Source: Aldrovandia affinis (lineage: Eukaryota > Chordata > Actinopteri > Notacanthiformes > Halosauridae). From it: DNA of 64,000 bases. Every line of letters starts with the position of its first letter. The first letter of the stretch is position 1. The translations under genes and the position numbers were made by a program. Below the pieces are notes generated by a model. It had not been told where the DNA came from. It was given only the letters and a program-made list of their open reading frames with translations, and made no database searches. Location: contig JAINUG010000174.1 of NCBI GenBank assembly GCA_029706075.1, forward strand, positions 1,841,501 through 1,905,500. The letters are read 5' to 3'. This document shows positions 1 through 12,681 of the stretch, one piece after another.

Positions 1-582
1 TACAAAAGGTTTTTCTTTTTTCTTGAGGAAAACCTGCTGCCCTCTGCAAGGAAGTTGAAATTGGGAAGAAAGTTCAACTTTCAGCATGAAAATGACCCAA
101 TTGGAGTGGCTAAAGAACAAAAAGATGAATGTCCTTGAGTGGCCTAGTCAGAACCCGGCCCTAAATCCTATTGAAAACCCGCGGAATGACTTGAAGAGCG
201 CAGTCCATCGACGGTCCCCACACAATCTGACTGAGCTGGAACAGTTCTGTAATGAAGAATGGGCAAACGTTGCCCAATCTAGGTGTGAAAATCTGGTAGA
301 GACATATCTAAACAGACTCATGGCTGTAATTCAAGCAAAGGGTGCTTCTACAAAGTATTAACTCAGTGGGGTGTAGATTTATCAATCCATGTTATTCTAG
401 TTTTTTTAATCTTTAATTAATGTTCAGAAATTTTGAGATTTTTTTTTCACTTGGAAGTTGTAGGGTAAAATGTGCAAATAAAGATGGAACAAGTCTAATT
501 TAATATGTTTTAATTTCAGGCTATAAGGCAACAAAGGGTGACATTTTTTAGATGGGGTGTAGACTTTAAAGGGGCACTGTAT
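1..582 (+). mobile_element. Tc1-like transposon, 3' part (truncated by window edge)
   Basis: This is the downstream part of a Tc1/mariner-superfamily DNA transposon. It contains the C-terminal part of the transposase, a non-coding tail, and a terminal sequence GGGGTGTAGACTTT followed by GGGGCACTGTA (about 555-581). Reversed, that end reads TACAGTGCCCC, the usual start of fish Tc1-like inverted repeats, and it abuts a TA dinucleotide. The left end lies outside the window. The element is certainly inactive because the reading frame is broken. Confidence 0.85.
86..361 (+). pseudogene. Tc1-like transposase C-terminus (DDE domain relic)
   Basis: The 91 codons carry the C-terminal signature of Tc1 transposases: residues 18-28 read [11 protein letters not shown] and lead into PIEN, whose Glu is the third catalytic DDE position. 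HRRSPHNLTELEQFCNEEW and KGASTKY follow as in the family. Upstream, in another frame (about 80-100), the segment holding the second catalytic Asp reads FQHENDP, so the Asp before Asn appears to be Glu and a frameshift separates it from this ORF. The proline in SPD-type context is kept but its Asp is Ala, and the usual ENLW is ENPR. The methionine at 86 is not a real start. This is a decayed fragment with no host function implied. Confidence 0.85.
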
Positions 583-3500
583 ATTAGGTGTTCATTTTTG
601 TAAAGCAAGGTATCATGACAGTTAAAATAAACTTCCTAATGGACACAACCTTGTAAAGTTGGGCTATTATTTCCACGATAGTTTCCTGTGAAAATAAACA
701 GGATTGGCTTTGTTTTCCATTTTAAATTTAAAACCTTTTAGACGGATTAACTGTACTGACTTCTCCCATTGTTCCTCAATTCATTTGAAGTAAAACATAT
801 TTTAAAATGAACAAACTATTGTGATTAATGAAGAGGCTACAGAACACCACAAGTTCCGATCCTGAAATATTGTCTCCATCACATCATTTGGCATATATTG
901 CAGGTGAGCTGTGTATACCACTGTAGTTGAAGTATAAAGGTGCACACAATCTGAATCTCCATGCTAGCAAATACAACAGTAACCTCAAATCCTTCTGCAT
1001 TTGTCATGAGTAAATATTCAAAGGCAGAGCACATATCAATCGAATACAGAATGCAGTCTTATAAAAACCAGAACATGATTCAGTAAGACACTAAGAGGAC
1101 TCCATAAAAATAAGCTCAATAGTTTCATCTTACAAAAGGGCAGAAATTGAAGGATCTCTATTTTTAACCACTGTCCCATTTCTCGAACAGTATTAACGCC
1201 AGTAAGCCGAAGTGAACGTCGGTTACTGCCGTGCAATTTTTACACCCCGACGAAACGGCAATGCGGAGTAGAGCTGCTCTTCCTGCCAGCGCTGTGAAGT
1301 ATGGCGGAGTAATTCTACTCCACGAGAACAGCAGGGCCTCTTTGTGAACAGGGACATTGTGCTGCACCACACATGCTGGCATTGGCAGTGCATTCACAGC
1401 CTTAAGTGAAACTTAGCACCATGAGACCCAACACTCCTTTAAACCCATCAAAGGTCTTTAGCACATTAGCAGCAAAGCAGGCCCCACAGCAAAAAAGGCC
1501 CACAGGAGATTTCATAGCACATCATGACGGAATGTCAAGAATGTAAACGGATCCACATCTGAAACCGGAAGTCCTGGTTCTGTTTATGAAAAACAAATGC
1601 CTGGAATGCTTTTCCATTATAATCGAGATGGGGAACTGGAAGGCTCGCCGGCATTTGTGCTGAGAATAAGAACTGAGAATAAACTCATTTCATCTGGAAT
1701 CTGAAACAATGGCCAGAAGTGACCGAGGAAATCTAGCCCGACTGTTCCCATTTTTATTCTCTGTTAAACCAAGGCTGCTGCCCTCAACATTTGATCACTC
1801 TGAAATACTTTGGTATGAAGTCTGGTTCTTTTTGACCAAAAAAACAAGTTTAAGAATCAAGTAAAGACTAGTACTCTTTTTCATCTAATGAATGCATTTT
1901 ATAAGATAAAAAGCCTTTTGTACAAAACTGCGTCACAAGCCCCATAGACCACCCCTCCCCATTGCCACAACTGTTCATAGTCTAACATAGACTGTCTTTG
2001 TTCTGACTGTTTGGGGACAGAATGGGCCTTACTGTAAAACTGAAGTGTGTGAGTGGCCCGTGCTGTAGAGCAGTTGAGTGCATTTCCACTGCAAAACGCT
2101 TCAATTGTAGGCCATATTATTAGCTTGCTTTGAACTACTCAAGAATTCACTGCTTGCCATGGCCTTCAACACACTAAAACACAAAATAACACTTTATCTT
2201 ACTAGCCACATGTAAGCCGGAGAGAGAAAGCTTCTGAAAGGCTAAGCTGTCCTTTGCCCACCATCTGTATTTGGAGTGCCATTTGATCAATAAAATATGG
2301 AAGGGGATTACACTAAACTCCAAACCTTCTGCACACAGTCTCATGTTAGCCCCTGCACAAAGAAAGAATGTAGCCATAAAAAAGGCCCATCTACATGCAT
2401 CAAGCAAGTACTTAACTGAACTGGCTACCATACTTATGTCATTTTGGGCAAATGTCAAAATGTTGCCGTACAGTTCTAAACCAATAGTGATTAATCATGA
2501 CGCTTCCCAAAGCAGATATTTTAAAGCACATCACCCTTCTACCCCAGACACACAAAAGCCCTCAGTTCACCTTAATGTTTGAGAGCTTATCTACAGACTA
2601 AGAACAAAGCTTTGTCTCTAGTCACTCATATTATATTGGTGGGGTGCGCTGTACCAGTCTTAATGCAGGTCTTAAAAGACCATATATTACTATTCATACA
2701 ATAACCTCAGCTTGCTTGTGAATTTACTATGCAACAATTTATAATTTATCTGATTTCTGATTGATCACACATATGGGCAATGTGGCAGCATATCGGCACA
2801 AAACGCATATCTAAATACCAGCAGTAGGCGCCAATTAAGAGGCGAACACAATCAACAGAACTTGCAGGAGCAGCTTGTGTACATTAGCTGGCAATGGAAA
2901 TCAACCAGCAAGTTGAAACAAAGGACTTAAACCACCTGGTTAAAATAAATGATTGATTCTTAAACCAACTTAAGTCTGTGAAAGTGCAGTATCAGTGCTG
3001 TATCGATTCCAGCACCCCTGATACGATTACATCATAATATCTTCTTACCTGACAGCCTCTGGCTTTCTCCACCACAGAAAAAGGGTAAATACAGTTGAAG
3101 TAGAAATGTCATACATTATGTCAGCTGCACTTTTGAGCATTTGACCTTTTCATTACTTATAATATGTCAAGAATTTCCTTCTTGAATTTCCTCCTGTATA
3201 TGAGATACTAAACTGAGTGTACAGGAAGTCATTCATATACAAGCAAGCATGCATGCACATGCACACTTCTGTACTTCTGGTGGGGCAACCCATTGAATCT
3301 GTAACACTATGGTCAGTGTGCTATAGTAGTTAGGGAACTGGACTGAACTGTTCTATACTGTTGTTTTCTTCCTGTCTCAACCATTTATATAATCTGCCTG
3401 TATAAATAAATATGCAAAAAACGTGCCTGCTAAGCAAATGCAAGGTATCTGCTTGTTTTTTAACACTGCAACAATGCTTTTGCCATGTCCCTGACAAATA

Positions 3501-5576
3501 AATAAATAAACAACATTTATCAAACCCCTATACTGAATATTCTCTATCCCATTTCAGTAATTGCGGTTTTATTTCATCCCAATGCCATCTCAACGTTTGG
3601 GGAGGTTTTGATTCTTCACGTCACCCATGGCCATAATCAGTAATTGGACAGGGGCTGGGTTTTGCGTCTAATGAGGGATTGTTTACTGAAGATCATCTCT
3701 GTCAGGAGTTGAGGAATGGTTCCAGTGCCGCTTTTGTTTCTGGCGCTCTCCAAAGCTCAACGAGTGTCGTGCGATCGCAATCGCTAGGCCGCAATTTCTT
3801 CACAAATTGGCAACTGCTTAAAGACGGTGAATGGAGAAATTATGAATGAACTGAGTGAATTAGCTTAATTACGAGAAGGCTTCACAGAAAGCTCTGTGCA
3901 TTTAAAACTCATTATGTCAATTACATTTCATCAGTGAATCCATCAGTAAGATTGTAATTGCAAAGGCAGAAATGGGGCAACACACAAAGGGACGAAGTGC
4001 TGACACAAACACTGGATGGTGAAAGACAAGCCATGCGTTTGACAACACCTGAATGACCACACAACTTCATGGCCAGCTGGGAACAGCCCCGAATCGCTTG
4101 GATATGAAGGTTACTCTTGGGACAGCCTTGCTTGGAATTGGCGAGAGATTGGCCAGAGACCGTGGAGGGTTTAAGGTTGGAAAAAGCGCAAGATACCTTA
4201 GGCTTAACGAAAGCATCTGGTTGCTTTCAACTACGCAAGCCGTTTATGTTCATCTCCCATAATGCACCACGCAGAAGCCATTCATACACGCTTTGCCTCA
4301 TAAACAAACTGCACAGCATGTAGAGACAAAGATGTGAATGTGAGCTACCGTACATTAGATATGGTGACTGGTTCTCTTGTGGGTTGCTCTCACCATCTGA
4401 CAAAAGTACATGAGCGGGCTATAATTTGATTAAAATGTGGAATCCTCTGTACAAACTCACATCCACCATCCAGAAGGAAAAAATGATGAGAACAAGTCAA
4501 GACCACAACAAGCCCAACACAGTGTCGTTTATTATGGATACGCCCTACAGCGAATGCTTGTACTCTCTCGTCTGAACCATTTAATGTGGCGTGGTGAATG
4601 CGACCGACAAATCATAACTTTTGATGAGCTCGGTGGTCTGGTGGCAACATGTTCCCCACGATGATTGTCTCGATTTATGCGCTGAAAGGTCCGTGAGAAA
4701 GGGCTGTGCCTTCTGCAGCATGCAGTAATCTTTAACAGAGTCCAGACCAGCCGTAACGTGGGAATAGGAAGGGCTGAGACAGTTCCTTGGGAAGGAGGCG
4801 ATCTGCTTAAAGCAGATCTGACAGTTTGCAGGACTCACGAAGGGCGGCTTGGTGTGTCATCAAAGGTTACACTCGTTCGCACAAATATCCAAAAACGATG
4901 TTTTGCTAAATGTGTGGGAGCTCAACAAGCTGAAGGTGGGGCTTGAACATTAGTGGGAATGTGTCTCATCTGTACATTTGAAAAATTCAGTGGATTTATA
5001 GCCCAGGCTCATCTCGCTGATTCATGAATGCTTCAGGATGATTTATAACCCTGACGGTTTTAAGTTAAGTTACTTGATTGTTTTTTTTTTTTGCTTTACC
5101 CACATTTTTAAATCAACAAAAGGTGTTCTGTGCAGTCAAATTAATCTGTGGTGTGAAGTGTTTCATAAAAACAAAAGAAGAACGCCCACGCTTTCTCCAT
5201 TGTAGCCTACAGGCAATGCCATTCGTGGGCATTCGTTCCTTGAGCGGTTTCCTTCCCAAAATTGGGAAATGCCCTAAAGGTAAAAAAAAGTTTTACTCCT
5301 CAATTAAAAGTCTTTACTTTTCCTTGGTGTCAACTCGGTGGATGTTCATTCAGCTTGCCTGTCTTCAGCACATTTCATATGAACGCCACTACATCACATA
5401 TATGAACCAAAAGCATCCTTGAAGTCAAACGGAAATGGTTGAAAAACCTGCAAGCCAATCTTTAAACTTCAGTCAGGGAGGTGCGAGGCTGGTGGGAAAG
5501 TGTTTCACTAATATCCACATCCGCAGCAGTTACAGTCCTGCCAGGACACCTTGCAGCGGGGGGATTATACATCCAC
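583..5576. other. Unique AT-rich DNA, no recognisable gene
   Basis: No reading frame in this stretch looks like a known protein, and all open frames are short. 2700-2960 and 3530-3970 are rich in TAATTA/ATTA-type and CAATTA words and low in simple repeats. They look like candidate conserved non-coding elements, but that is inference only. A small CpG-containing spot (CGTGCGATCGCAATCGCTAGGCC) lies near 3767. A SINE-head-like fragment at about 3318 is listed separately. Confidence 0.5.
3316..3362 (+). repeat. Possible SINE head fragment
   Basis: The words GTAGTTAGGGAACTGGACT resemble the A-box region (TAGTGGTTAGGGAACTGG type) of tRNA-derived fish SINEs. The same type of word occurs at about 33750. 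No B box follows, so only a short, degraded head could remain. A chance match is possible. Confidence 0.25.
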
Positions 5577-5591
5577 AGTGCCATCTAGTGG
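5577..5591 (-). promoter_or_regulatory. CTCF-type motif (perfect core)
   Basis: On the minus strand the 15-mer is CCACTAGATGGCACT, which agrees at all 15 positions with the vertebrate CTCF core CCASYAGRKGGCRSY. It lies in unique sequence, not in a recognised repeat. Binding itself cannot be shown from sequence. Confidence 0.6.
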
Positions 5592-6800
5592 CGAGGAGGA
5601 AAACGCCTTCAACAAATCAATAGCACAGGAACAAACTGATGTATCGAGCAGGCAAAATATCCTGGTGTCCCACTAGTGTATTATAGATTTGTTTGTGCAA
5701 TGTGTATTAACATGGTTCCTGTTAGCTCAGTCGATGCATCATGACATTAAATATAAACAGGAGAGACACAAGAGGGAAGTTTACGGAGATGGTAAGAGGA
5801 TCATGACAATTATTACTGAAATGAAATAATATTGTACTTAAGAGGGTCACACAAACTATAAGCCAGTTTCTAAGAAATAATTGTGCATGACAGTGCAAAG
5901 TTTACTCCATGAAAGTGGGAGAAAAGAAAAGTGAACTTGTCTGACAATCTGTCAAACCGCAGAGCTTAATTTCCAATGGCATGTCTTAGAACAAGAATAT
6001 CCCAGCCTCACGGGAGACAAGCAACTACAGAGGTTCATTTCAAATAATTAGCTTTTTGAAAATCCTAGGCTCCCAAAGATTGAATACTGAAATACTTGAC
6101 CCCCTCCCTTACAAACACTATTAAAATACCTTCATTTCTGGGAAAGGTCTCACTGCAGACATCTGCATTTACTGTTGCCTTCAGGCAGGACAATTTATAA
6201 TCAGATATCAGTGAATTATCGTATTTTATTTAAATATGCAGGGTCCTTGGACTGTCCTCCTCAAATACAGACGAGGTGATGTAAAGCCCCAGACTTATTT
6301 TTTTTGTTAATTCACAAGCATTCCAACACTGATCCTAGTAATCAATTAGCAATGTCATGGTTCAATATTTGAATGATTAAATATTCAGTCTCATCCTTAC
6401 TTGAGACCTCGATAACACAAGGGGACAGGGCTAATAAACTGAAAGCATGCTTCTCAACTTACATGGCAAACATAGTCGGATCCATATTTTCACTTAATTC
6501 CCCTAATAGTCTTTTGATAAAGCTGATTTGCCATATACAGAAGATTTATTCAACACTGGCAAAATATGCAGCTCAGAAGTGGGAAACAATCTGAAGTCGT
6601 GCGTACCGACAGAGGAAACAAAATTCTGTCTTTTCTGTGCATACTTAAAAATGCAATATTTATTTGGAAGCAGTTTCATGCATTTTATTTGTAGTTATAA
6701 TGATCAACTTTGAAAAACCACTACAAATAAAATGCAGGGGACAGGATCTCTATGGCAAATATACAAATATATTATTTCATATGAATAGAATTCATTTTTT
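5592..6800. other. Unique AT-rich DNA, nothing recognised
   Basis: No protein-like frame, RNA gene or repeat is evident. A weak A-box-like word (GTTAGCTCAGTCGATGCATC at about 5719) has no matching B box at the right distance. Confidence 0.45.
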
Positions 6801-7130
6801 CCAGTTTTTCTCCCAATTTAGTGGCCAATTTGACCCTCTATTTCGATTAGCCCTCCCCACACAAACTGGCAGCCCATCTTCATGGGGCAAGCTAATTCTC
6901 ACAGGGTAGCAAACTCTGCTTCCTTCGAGACGGAATTCGCCGAGCCACGTTCTGGAGTCGCCCTTACGCGCTTCTCAGCCAATTCGTGCCGACTCACCCT
7001 CCCCTCTCCAATCCAGACGGACAGTCAAATGCCACCCCGATCGGGGCTCCCCACCAGTGTCGGTCTGGTACAGTCGGGTTTCGAACTGTGACCGTGATAA
7101 GCAGCTCACACTCATAAATGGTATCAGGGG
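6801..7130 (-). repeat. tRNA-derived SINE, minus strand, near full length
   Basis: The left end is TTTTTCTCCCAATTTAGTGG, the reverse complement of the SINE 3' tail (AAATTGGGAGAAAA). The right end, read on the minus strand, has a pol III B-box-like stretch (GTTCGAAACCCGAC, about 7070-7085) preceded by a tRNA-like head. The GC-rich body between them (CGAGACGG..., about 6925-7060) matches the layout of the better-kept copy at 36614-36970. It is diverged but complete in outline. Confidence 0.75.
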
Positions 7131-7173
7131 CTCCCATATATGGACAATCTTAACAAAAGTGTCCTATTCATAG

Positions 7174-7290
7174 CAAGAGGCAGCCATTTGATTGTCCCTC
7201 TTGTCTGAATTCTCTCTAACACACCATTCCTACTCCAGTCTCTGATGGTCAATCACGCTGGTGCTATGGGCTTTCTGTGAACCATTAACA
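7174..7290 (+). repeat. Diverged duplicate A of a ~110-bp segment
   Basis: This segment aligns by eye with 8538-8648. Shared words in the same order are AGGCAGC, TTTGATYGTCCCTC, GTCTGAA, CTCTCTAACACA, CACCATT, TCCAGTCTCT, GGGCT, CTGTGAACCAT (CTGCGAACCAT in the second copy). Both copies are on the same strand, about 1.36 kb apart. It may be a local duplication or two copies of an unrecognised dispersed repeat. Confidence 0.6.
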
Positions 7291-7779
7291 AAAAGGACAA
7301 TCCTGTGGCATAAAATATCTGCTCAAAGATATATGTCAGCATATGACATGTCCAATACAAGCAGCAATAGGGCATCCCAATATTGATGGGAGGTCACCAT
7401 TCCTGTATAATTTAAACACAGAAGCCTGAGACCGTGGTGGTCAGAACACAGCTTGCAGGCCGTCAGCCCTATGGGTGCTGGACATTGGATCGGATGGACA
7501 GACACCGGGGAATCTGCCCCACAGAAAGCCATCGTTATTCTCACAGGGGGCAGCAAGAGACGAGCCTGATGCACTGAGCCGGGTGGAACCCGGCTTAGCT
7601 GGTGGTGCTGACCAACTTGGGTCAGCTGAAGGATAGCCGGACGCAGTCTCCCTCTCTCCCGTGGCGTCGGGGGACTGCATGAGGTTGCTCCCCGCTGAGA
7701 GAGGCGGATTGTTTCCAGATGACTGGACGCTTTCTTTTCCCCTAATCGATCACGGGCAGGGGGTGAACTGGCAATGAAA

Positions 7780-8012
7780 GTCGACGGGCCTGGGCTGGTC
7801 TTGGGGCGGCGCGAGGCTCCGACCCCTCCCGGCGCGGAGGTGCCCCTTCCTCAGCGAGGGCCGCTGCGCGCGCTCGGCCAACAAGGTCCTTCTACTGATG
7901 GGGGGAAAAACTGGAGCACGGTGACGCACGCGATGGCGATTTAATGACTGCGCGGAATGCGGCGGAGCGAGCCAACAAGGCGCTCGGGGGTGTGCTCCTG
8001 AAGTCGACGGAC
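7780..8012. promoter_or_regulatory. GC- and CpG-rich block
   Basis: CpG is dense here (GGGGCGGCGCGAGGCTCCG, GCTGCGCGCGCTCGG, GCGGAATGCGGCGGAGCGAG), unlike the AT-rich flanks. Possible explanations are a small CpG island or promoter, or a conserved regulatory block. No first exon with a convincing donor was found, and no known SINE body was recognised in it. The open frame on the minus strand here is a composition effect. Confidence 0.4.
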
Positions 8013-8537
8013 TCTCGCTGTTCATAAAAATGTTCCAGATAGGGAAGGACCTCGGAGTCTCACACGTGAGCCTTCCTCACTTCATCCTCCTCCACCTCCT
8101 CGCCGTGGCGTGTTTCACGCTGTTGCGTGTGCAAATTTTTAAACGTGACTCGTTTGGCACACGCCTACTCACCTTCCAGGCAATTACTCCCCGTAGGACT
8201 AAGGTGTTCTGAGTGACATGCCAATCGCATTAGGTGTGGGTTCTGAAATGTTAAAAATAGGGCATCTAGATTGGGTGTTGACAGAGCATTATAGGTCTAC
8301 AAAGCCCTCTCACTCAGTAATGTGTGTGAGGCAGGGAGTCTCAAGCTTAGGCAGCAGGAGACACCATCCACTTCTTCCATGTCTTCTCTTCTGCTGAATG
8401 TTGTCTTTTGCCTTATGTTGTGCATTACACGGGTGTGTGGTAAGAGGCGGCGACGATACGTTCCCCGCAACGACAGAGCTAATGCGCCATTCAGGGAGAT
8501 TTATTTTCTTACAACAGAAGTGCTGGGCAGGGAGCCT

Positions 8538-8648
8538 TGCAAAAGGCAGCTCTTTGATCGTCCCTCTGGTCTGAACCCTCTCTAACACAACACACCATTT
8601 CATCTCCAGTCTCTCGGGCTCTGGGCTGTCTGCGAACCATGGCGACTG
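8538..8648 (+). repeat. Diverged duplicate B of a ~110-bp segment
   Basis: This is the second copy of the segment at 7174-7290. It preserves the same ordered words, and small indels such as ACACAACACACC for ACACACC distinguish it. Function is unknown. Confidence 0.6.
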
Positions 8649-9249
8649 GATTACAGGCCCTACCTGCTTTCTGTCAGACTCAACCATGTTATCTAAATAA
8701 AAGTGCATAGTTGCAGCGCCTGAAAGAGGACTGACTTTTTAATGCTCGGCTTTAAGTGGAAGAGATCAGGGAGGAAGCGCAGTCTGCATGAAAGCTAGCG
8801 GCAGGTCACATGATGAAGACACTGCAGTAACTCTGTACGTGACAATAAAACACAAGGAACATTTGGATGGTGTAATACATAAAACACAGAATTTGGTACA
8901 GCCATTGCCAGCCATTGTTTATACATAAAGGCCATTTCAATGCCAATTTAAAGACGTGCAAAATGGAAGTGATTCAATTACTGGCATGGAAAAGCGCAGA
9001 GCTTTTACCATTAGCCGCCCCCTCAGAGGAAAGTGTGATACCCCATGCTGTTAGTCTGTCCGATGGCCTGTCGTGATTGGACAGGAGCGGCAGTCCCCTG
9101 TACCATACTGCCCCCCCTGGAGTGAACGCTAAATCTTAACAGTCTAAAACGGTGGGATTAACTCGACGTTCCCTAAATGAAAATAAACGCCTCAATGACA
9201 AACACCTACGGTGCACTGCTTCACTCTTTTTTCAGTCACTGATTGTAAG
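8649..9249. other. Unique DNA, nothing recognised
   Basis: No gene, RNA or mobile-element signature is seen. A short tandem word, CAGCCATTGC then CAGCCATTGT, occurs at about 8899-8920. Confidence 0.4.
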
Positions 9250-9427
<178 letters not shown>

Positions 9428-9889
9428 ATTATAAACTCAACTGCCTTGTCTTGGGAATGGAGAATGCTGAGAAAAAAGCGGGCCTGTCAGCCTATCAATG
9501 CAGTTTTGTTTCTAAAAGTCGTGGTGAGGTTTGAGGGTGGGGGGGGGGATGAAGTACTCTTGAAATAGGATTTACCATGTGGGCTACCTGTAATGAATAT
9601 GAACATTATTGAACTCAATCCCAGCTGGAGTGGCCTTCTCAAGTCCACTTATGAGGGCTTTGCCATTTCAAGTGCCGTGAAACTGTGGCACCTGGGGAAC
9701 AGCAACTCAAACACACAGTGGGGACAGTCTTGAACACTGGAAATATTGGGAATCTGGGGACGGTACCCTCCAAAATGATTAACACTTGTTAAAGATGAGC
9801 AAAGAAGGCTGTGTAAAATAAACAATACAGGTAATGAGCTATATTGTATGCTCAAAATATAAAAAAATAATAATTCTTTAGTACTAATA
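9428..9889. other. Unique DNA between microsatellite and Tc1 relic
   Basis: Nothing is recognised apart from a G-run at about 9538-9548. Confidence 0.4.
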
Positions 9890-10965
9890 CAATTGCTCAG
9901 AGAAAAATATTTTATTTAACAAATGTTTTTTTCCTCCCAAAAAGAGGTGTCAATTAGAAATACCTCTGTTTTAATTAGTTTGAGCACCCCCCCTCGCAAG
10001 AATAACATTACCATGTCATCTTCTATAGTGTTTTAGTGTTTTATGAGATTGGTGAACATTTCGGGGGAGGGGGATCTTTGACCATTCCCCGATACAGATC
10101 CTTCAGATCCTTCAGGACCTTCATCCTACGCTTGTTGACTGCCTTCTTCAATTCAAACCACACATTTTTATCAGGTTCAAGAAACTGAGACAGATGGTCA
10201 TTGCAAAAAGTAATTTTGTGGTCAGTTAACCATTTCTTGGTTCATTTTGAGGTATGTTTGCTGAAGGATCCATTTGCGGGCGGGTTTCAGATTCATGGTA
10301 GATGGAAGCAGGTTTTGGGGCAAAATGTCTTACTGTTCATGAATTCATGATTCCATCGACCTTAACAAAGGCCCCAGCACCAGTAGATGCAAAACAACCC
10401 CATAACATCAAAGATCCCACACCATATTTCACCGTAGGTATGATGTTCTTGTCAACATAAGCATCCTTCTTCCGACACCAAACCCACCACTGGTGTGCAT
10501 GGCCAAAAGTCTCAATTTTGGTCTCATTTGACTATAACACCTGGTTCCCATTGGAGTTCCAATGCTGTTTAGCAAAGTCCAGATGCTTATTTTTGTTGAT
10601 TACTCTCAAGAGAGGCTTTTTATGGTAGATTTGCAGACTTTTGGTCCCCAAGATGCAAGATGCAAAGTTTTCTATGTATCCAACTGCACCCCTTGGATTT
10701 TTATTTGCCTCCCAAACCATCTGCCTCACTGTGCATGGGGGAAAGATACATTTGTGTCCTCTACCAGTCAGATTTACCACTATTTCAGTTGTTTTCAACT
10801 TTTACACACATTAAGTTTTAAACTTAATTATTAACCCAATAGAGGAAAGTGGGATGTTTCGTTTTTATTTGTTTGTAGCCAACTTGTTAATGCAGAATAT
10901 TTTTGTTAGATTGTATTTAAAAGTATTATATAGGGTGTGAATAATCTTTTGGGGGGAAAAGTATT
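9890..10965 (-). mobile_element. Tc1-like transposon, degraded, minus strand
   Basis: Read on the minus strand, the sequence follows the order of a Tc1-type transposase gene from about 10560 down to about 10050. The right flank has TAGGGTGTGAATAATCTTTT (about 10930), a terminal-repeat-like word of fish Tc1 elements. The left end has not been located precisely (9890-9970). Many stops and frameshifts are present, so only part of the protein can be read in one frame. Confidence 0.75.
10337..10531 (-). pseudogene. Tc1-like transposase, central DDE fragment
   Basis: The minus-strand frame from 10531 to the stop at 10337 gives 64 residues. It starts SNETKIETFG, then HQWWVWCRKKDAY, then KYGVGSLMLWGCFASTGAG, the recognisable Tc1 central block around the first catalytic Asp. 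The family usually reads SDE at the start, but here it is SNE, so the first catalytic residue is lost. The frame continues degraded, with shifts, to about 10050. A smaller coordinate means a more C-terminal position. Confidence 0.75.
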
Positions 10966-11009
10966 ACTTAGTATTAGTATTAATTATTATTATTATTATT
11001 ATATATTTT

Positions 11010-11215
11010 TAAAGAATTTGTTTATCTAATTTTCTCCCAATTTAGTAGCCAATTACACCCTATATTCTTCATGTCAATCCCCCCCTCGTATTGTGAGTTT
11101 GCTGCCGTAGCCCTGTGACCAGCAGTGACAAAGGCAAAGTATCGTCTCCGAGACGGTACTCGCCAGGCCATCGACCATAACCCAGTACTACAGGGCCACT
11201 CTTATGCGCAGCAGA
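11010..11215 (-). repeat. tRNA-SINE fragment, minus strand (3' part)
   Basis: The element starts with TAATTTTCTCCCAATTTAGT (reverse complement of the SINE tail). It continues through the reverse of the family body: CTCGTATTGTGAGTTTGCTGCCGTAG matches the reverse complement of the 36614-36970 copy, as do GTCTCCGAGAC and CAGTACTACAGGGCCACTCTTATGCG. The tRNA-like head is missing, so it is truncated at the SINE 5' end. Confidence 0.75.
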
Positions 11216-12681
11216 CATCATGTTTTTGTAGAGACTTGAATTCTGGTCTGTGGAATCTTTGCTTGTGCTTGGCCCCCTTAAACCGCTGCTTGCAGCTATA
11301 TTGAATAAAACAGTAATTGTTCACTGGCTCCGCAGTGTTTGAATATCACCTTACCTTCTTTGGAGGTGAGGACTACAGTCTCATTGTCCGCAGTCAGAAA
11401 TAAACATGGTCTAACTGGCCCTGGGGGAACGAGCAGAACACACAAAAGATCACATTGTACCATGCGATGCTAACCACAGACAGCATGCGTAAAGAGCCAG
11501 TGTTTATTATGACAGCAGCTCCCATCTTGCATCACGTTCCAGTTCAGACTACTGAAGAAGTACCAATGCAAAACTTTCCCAGGATCCCTGCCCGACTTCC
11601 ATGGAGGTATGCGTGTTTGCTTTTGTTAGCTCGGTGGATGGATTTCCTCCGGGGGCTCGAGGAATTCAGTCCCAGGGCAGAGTGGTCACAATAAAAGCCT
11701 TTTATTTGTCTCTTAAAGCACAGCAAGGGAGTCCATAATACAGAAGAGCAGCGACTGGCAAGTTGGAGCCGTTCAAGCTGCACGAGCGTCGGCAGTTCCC
11801 CCGTACAGAACTGTGCGGAGCCATCAACAGCCTTTCGCAGGTAACGAGTCCAAGCGATCATCAACCCGATTCTCCCAAACACATCCATCAGGGAGGCAAC
11901 AATGCGCACCAACAAAATCAAAGATCAGAAGACTAAATTATTACATGGATTGAGCCCTTTGTCTTTTGAATTTTCATTGTTAGAGGTACAGCTGTTTCAA
12001 GAGGTAGATTAAAAAGGATTTAGCCATCACACTAATGTAATTCAATGAGAGACAGACCTACTTACATATGCAGTTGCAAATTAGGGAACATGAGAGACAG
12101 GGGTGAATTAATGGGCCTGATGTGAAATTGATGTGACGGCGCTTTCATGCTTTGTAACCCTTTCCCACAAAAGGGAAGAGAATTACCCATCAGCCACTTC
12201 CAGGGAGTACAAAACCATATTAGAGGGATGCAAATTAAAAGCTGGGTGATCCGCAGAATACAGTAATTACCCCCTTTCTCCAAACACGCGGTTTACTTTT
12301 CCAGAATTCGTCACAGCGTTGAGAACGGGGTGAAGCAAGTAACTACGGATGTTATTATGAGGGAGGGACACTCCAAAATAGGAGCGCAAACCTCCTTTCT
12401 CAAGCCATATGCTGATTCTAAACTTTTCAACCCGCATCAACGCAATTCGCATTCTCATTTGAGCTTAGAGACGCTTGTCATTTCTATGACACTTCATACA
12501 TAAAAAGCAATGAAATATGAATGATGAAATGCATGCAGCTAAACTGTACAACCAAGCTTATTGTTAAAACCTAAACAGTGGGTTCAATTAAAATGTACCA
12601 CTGTCCAAATAGACACTGAAGTGAAATATCAAATGATGTCAATGTCATAGGTGCGGAACTGCAACTGAAAATATGTATACA
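11216..12681. other. Unique DNA, no recognised gene
   Basis: A 125-codon minus-strand open frame (11544-11921) has no recognisable motif. AATAAAA words occur at 11304 and 11689. A retroviral LTR was considered at 11270-11450 but could not be supported. Confidence 0.4.

Noticed and set aside
7750-8025. 91-codon minus-strand frame in the GC-rich block
   Set aside because: High GC lowers stop frequency, and the peptide has no family features.
11270-11450. LTR-like sequence with AATAAAA words
   Set aside because: No paired LTR, TG...CA ends, primer site or retroviral coding sequence was found nearby.
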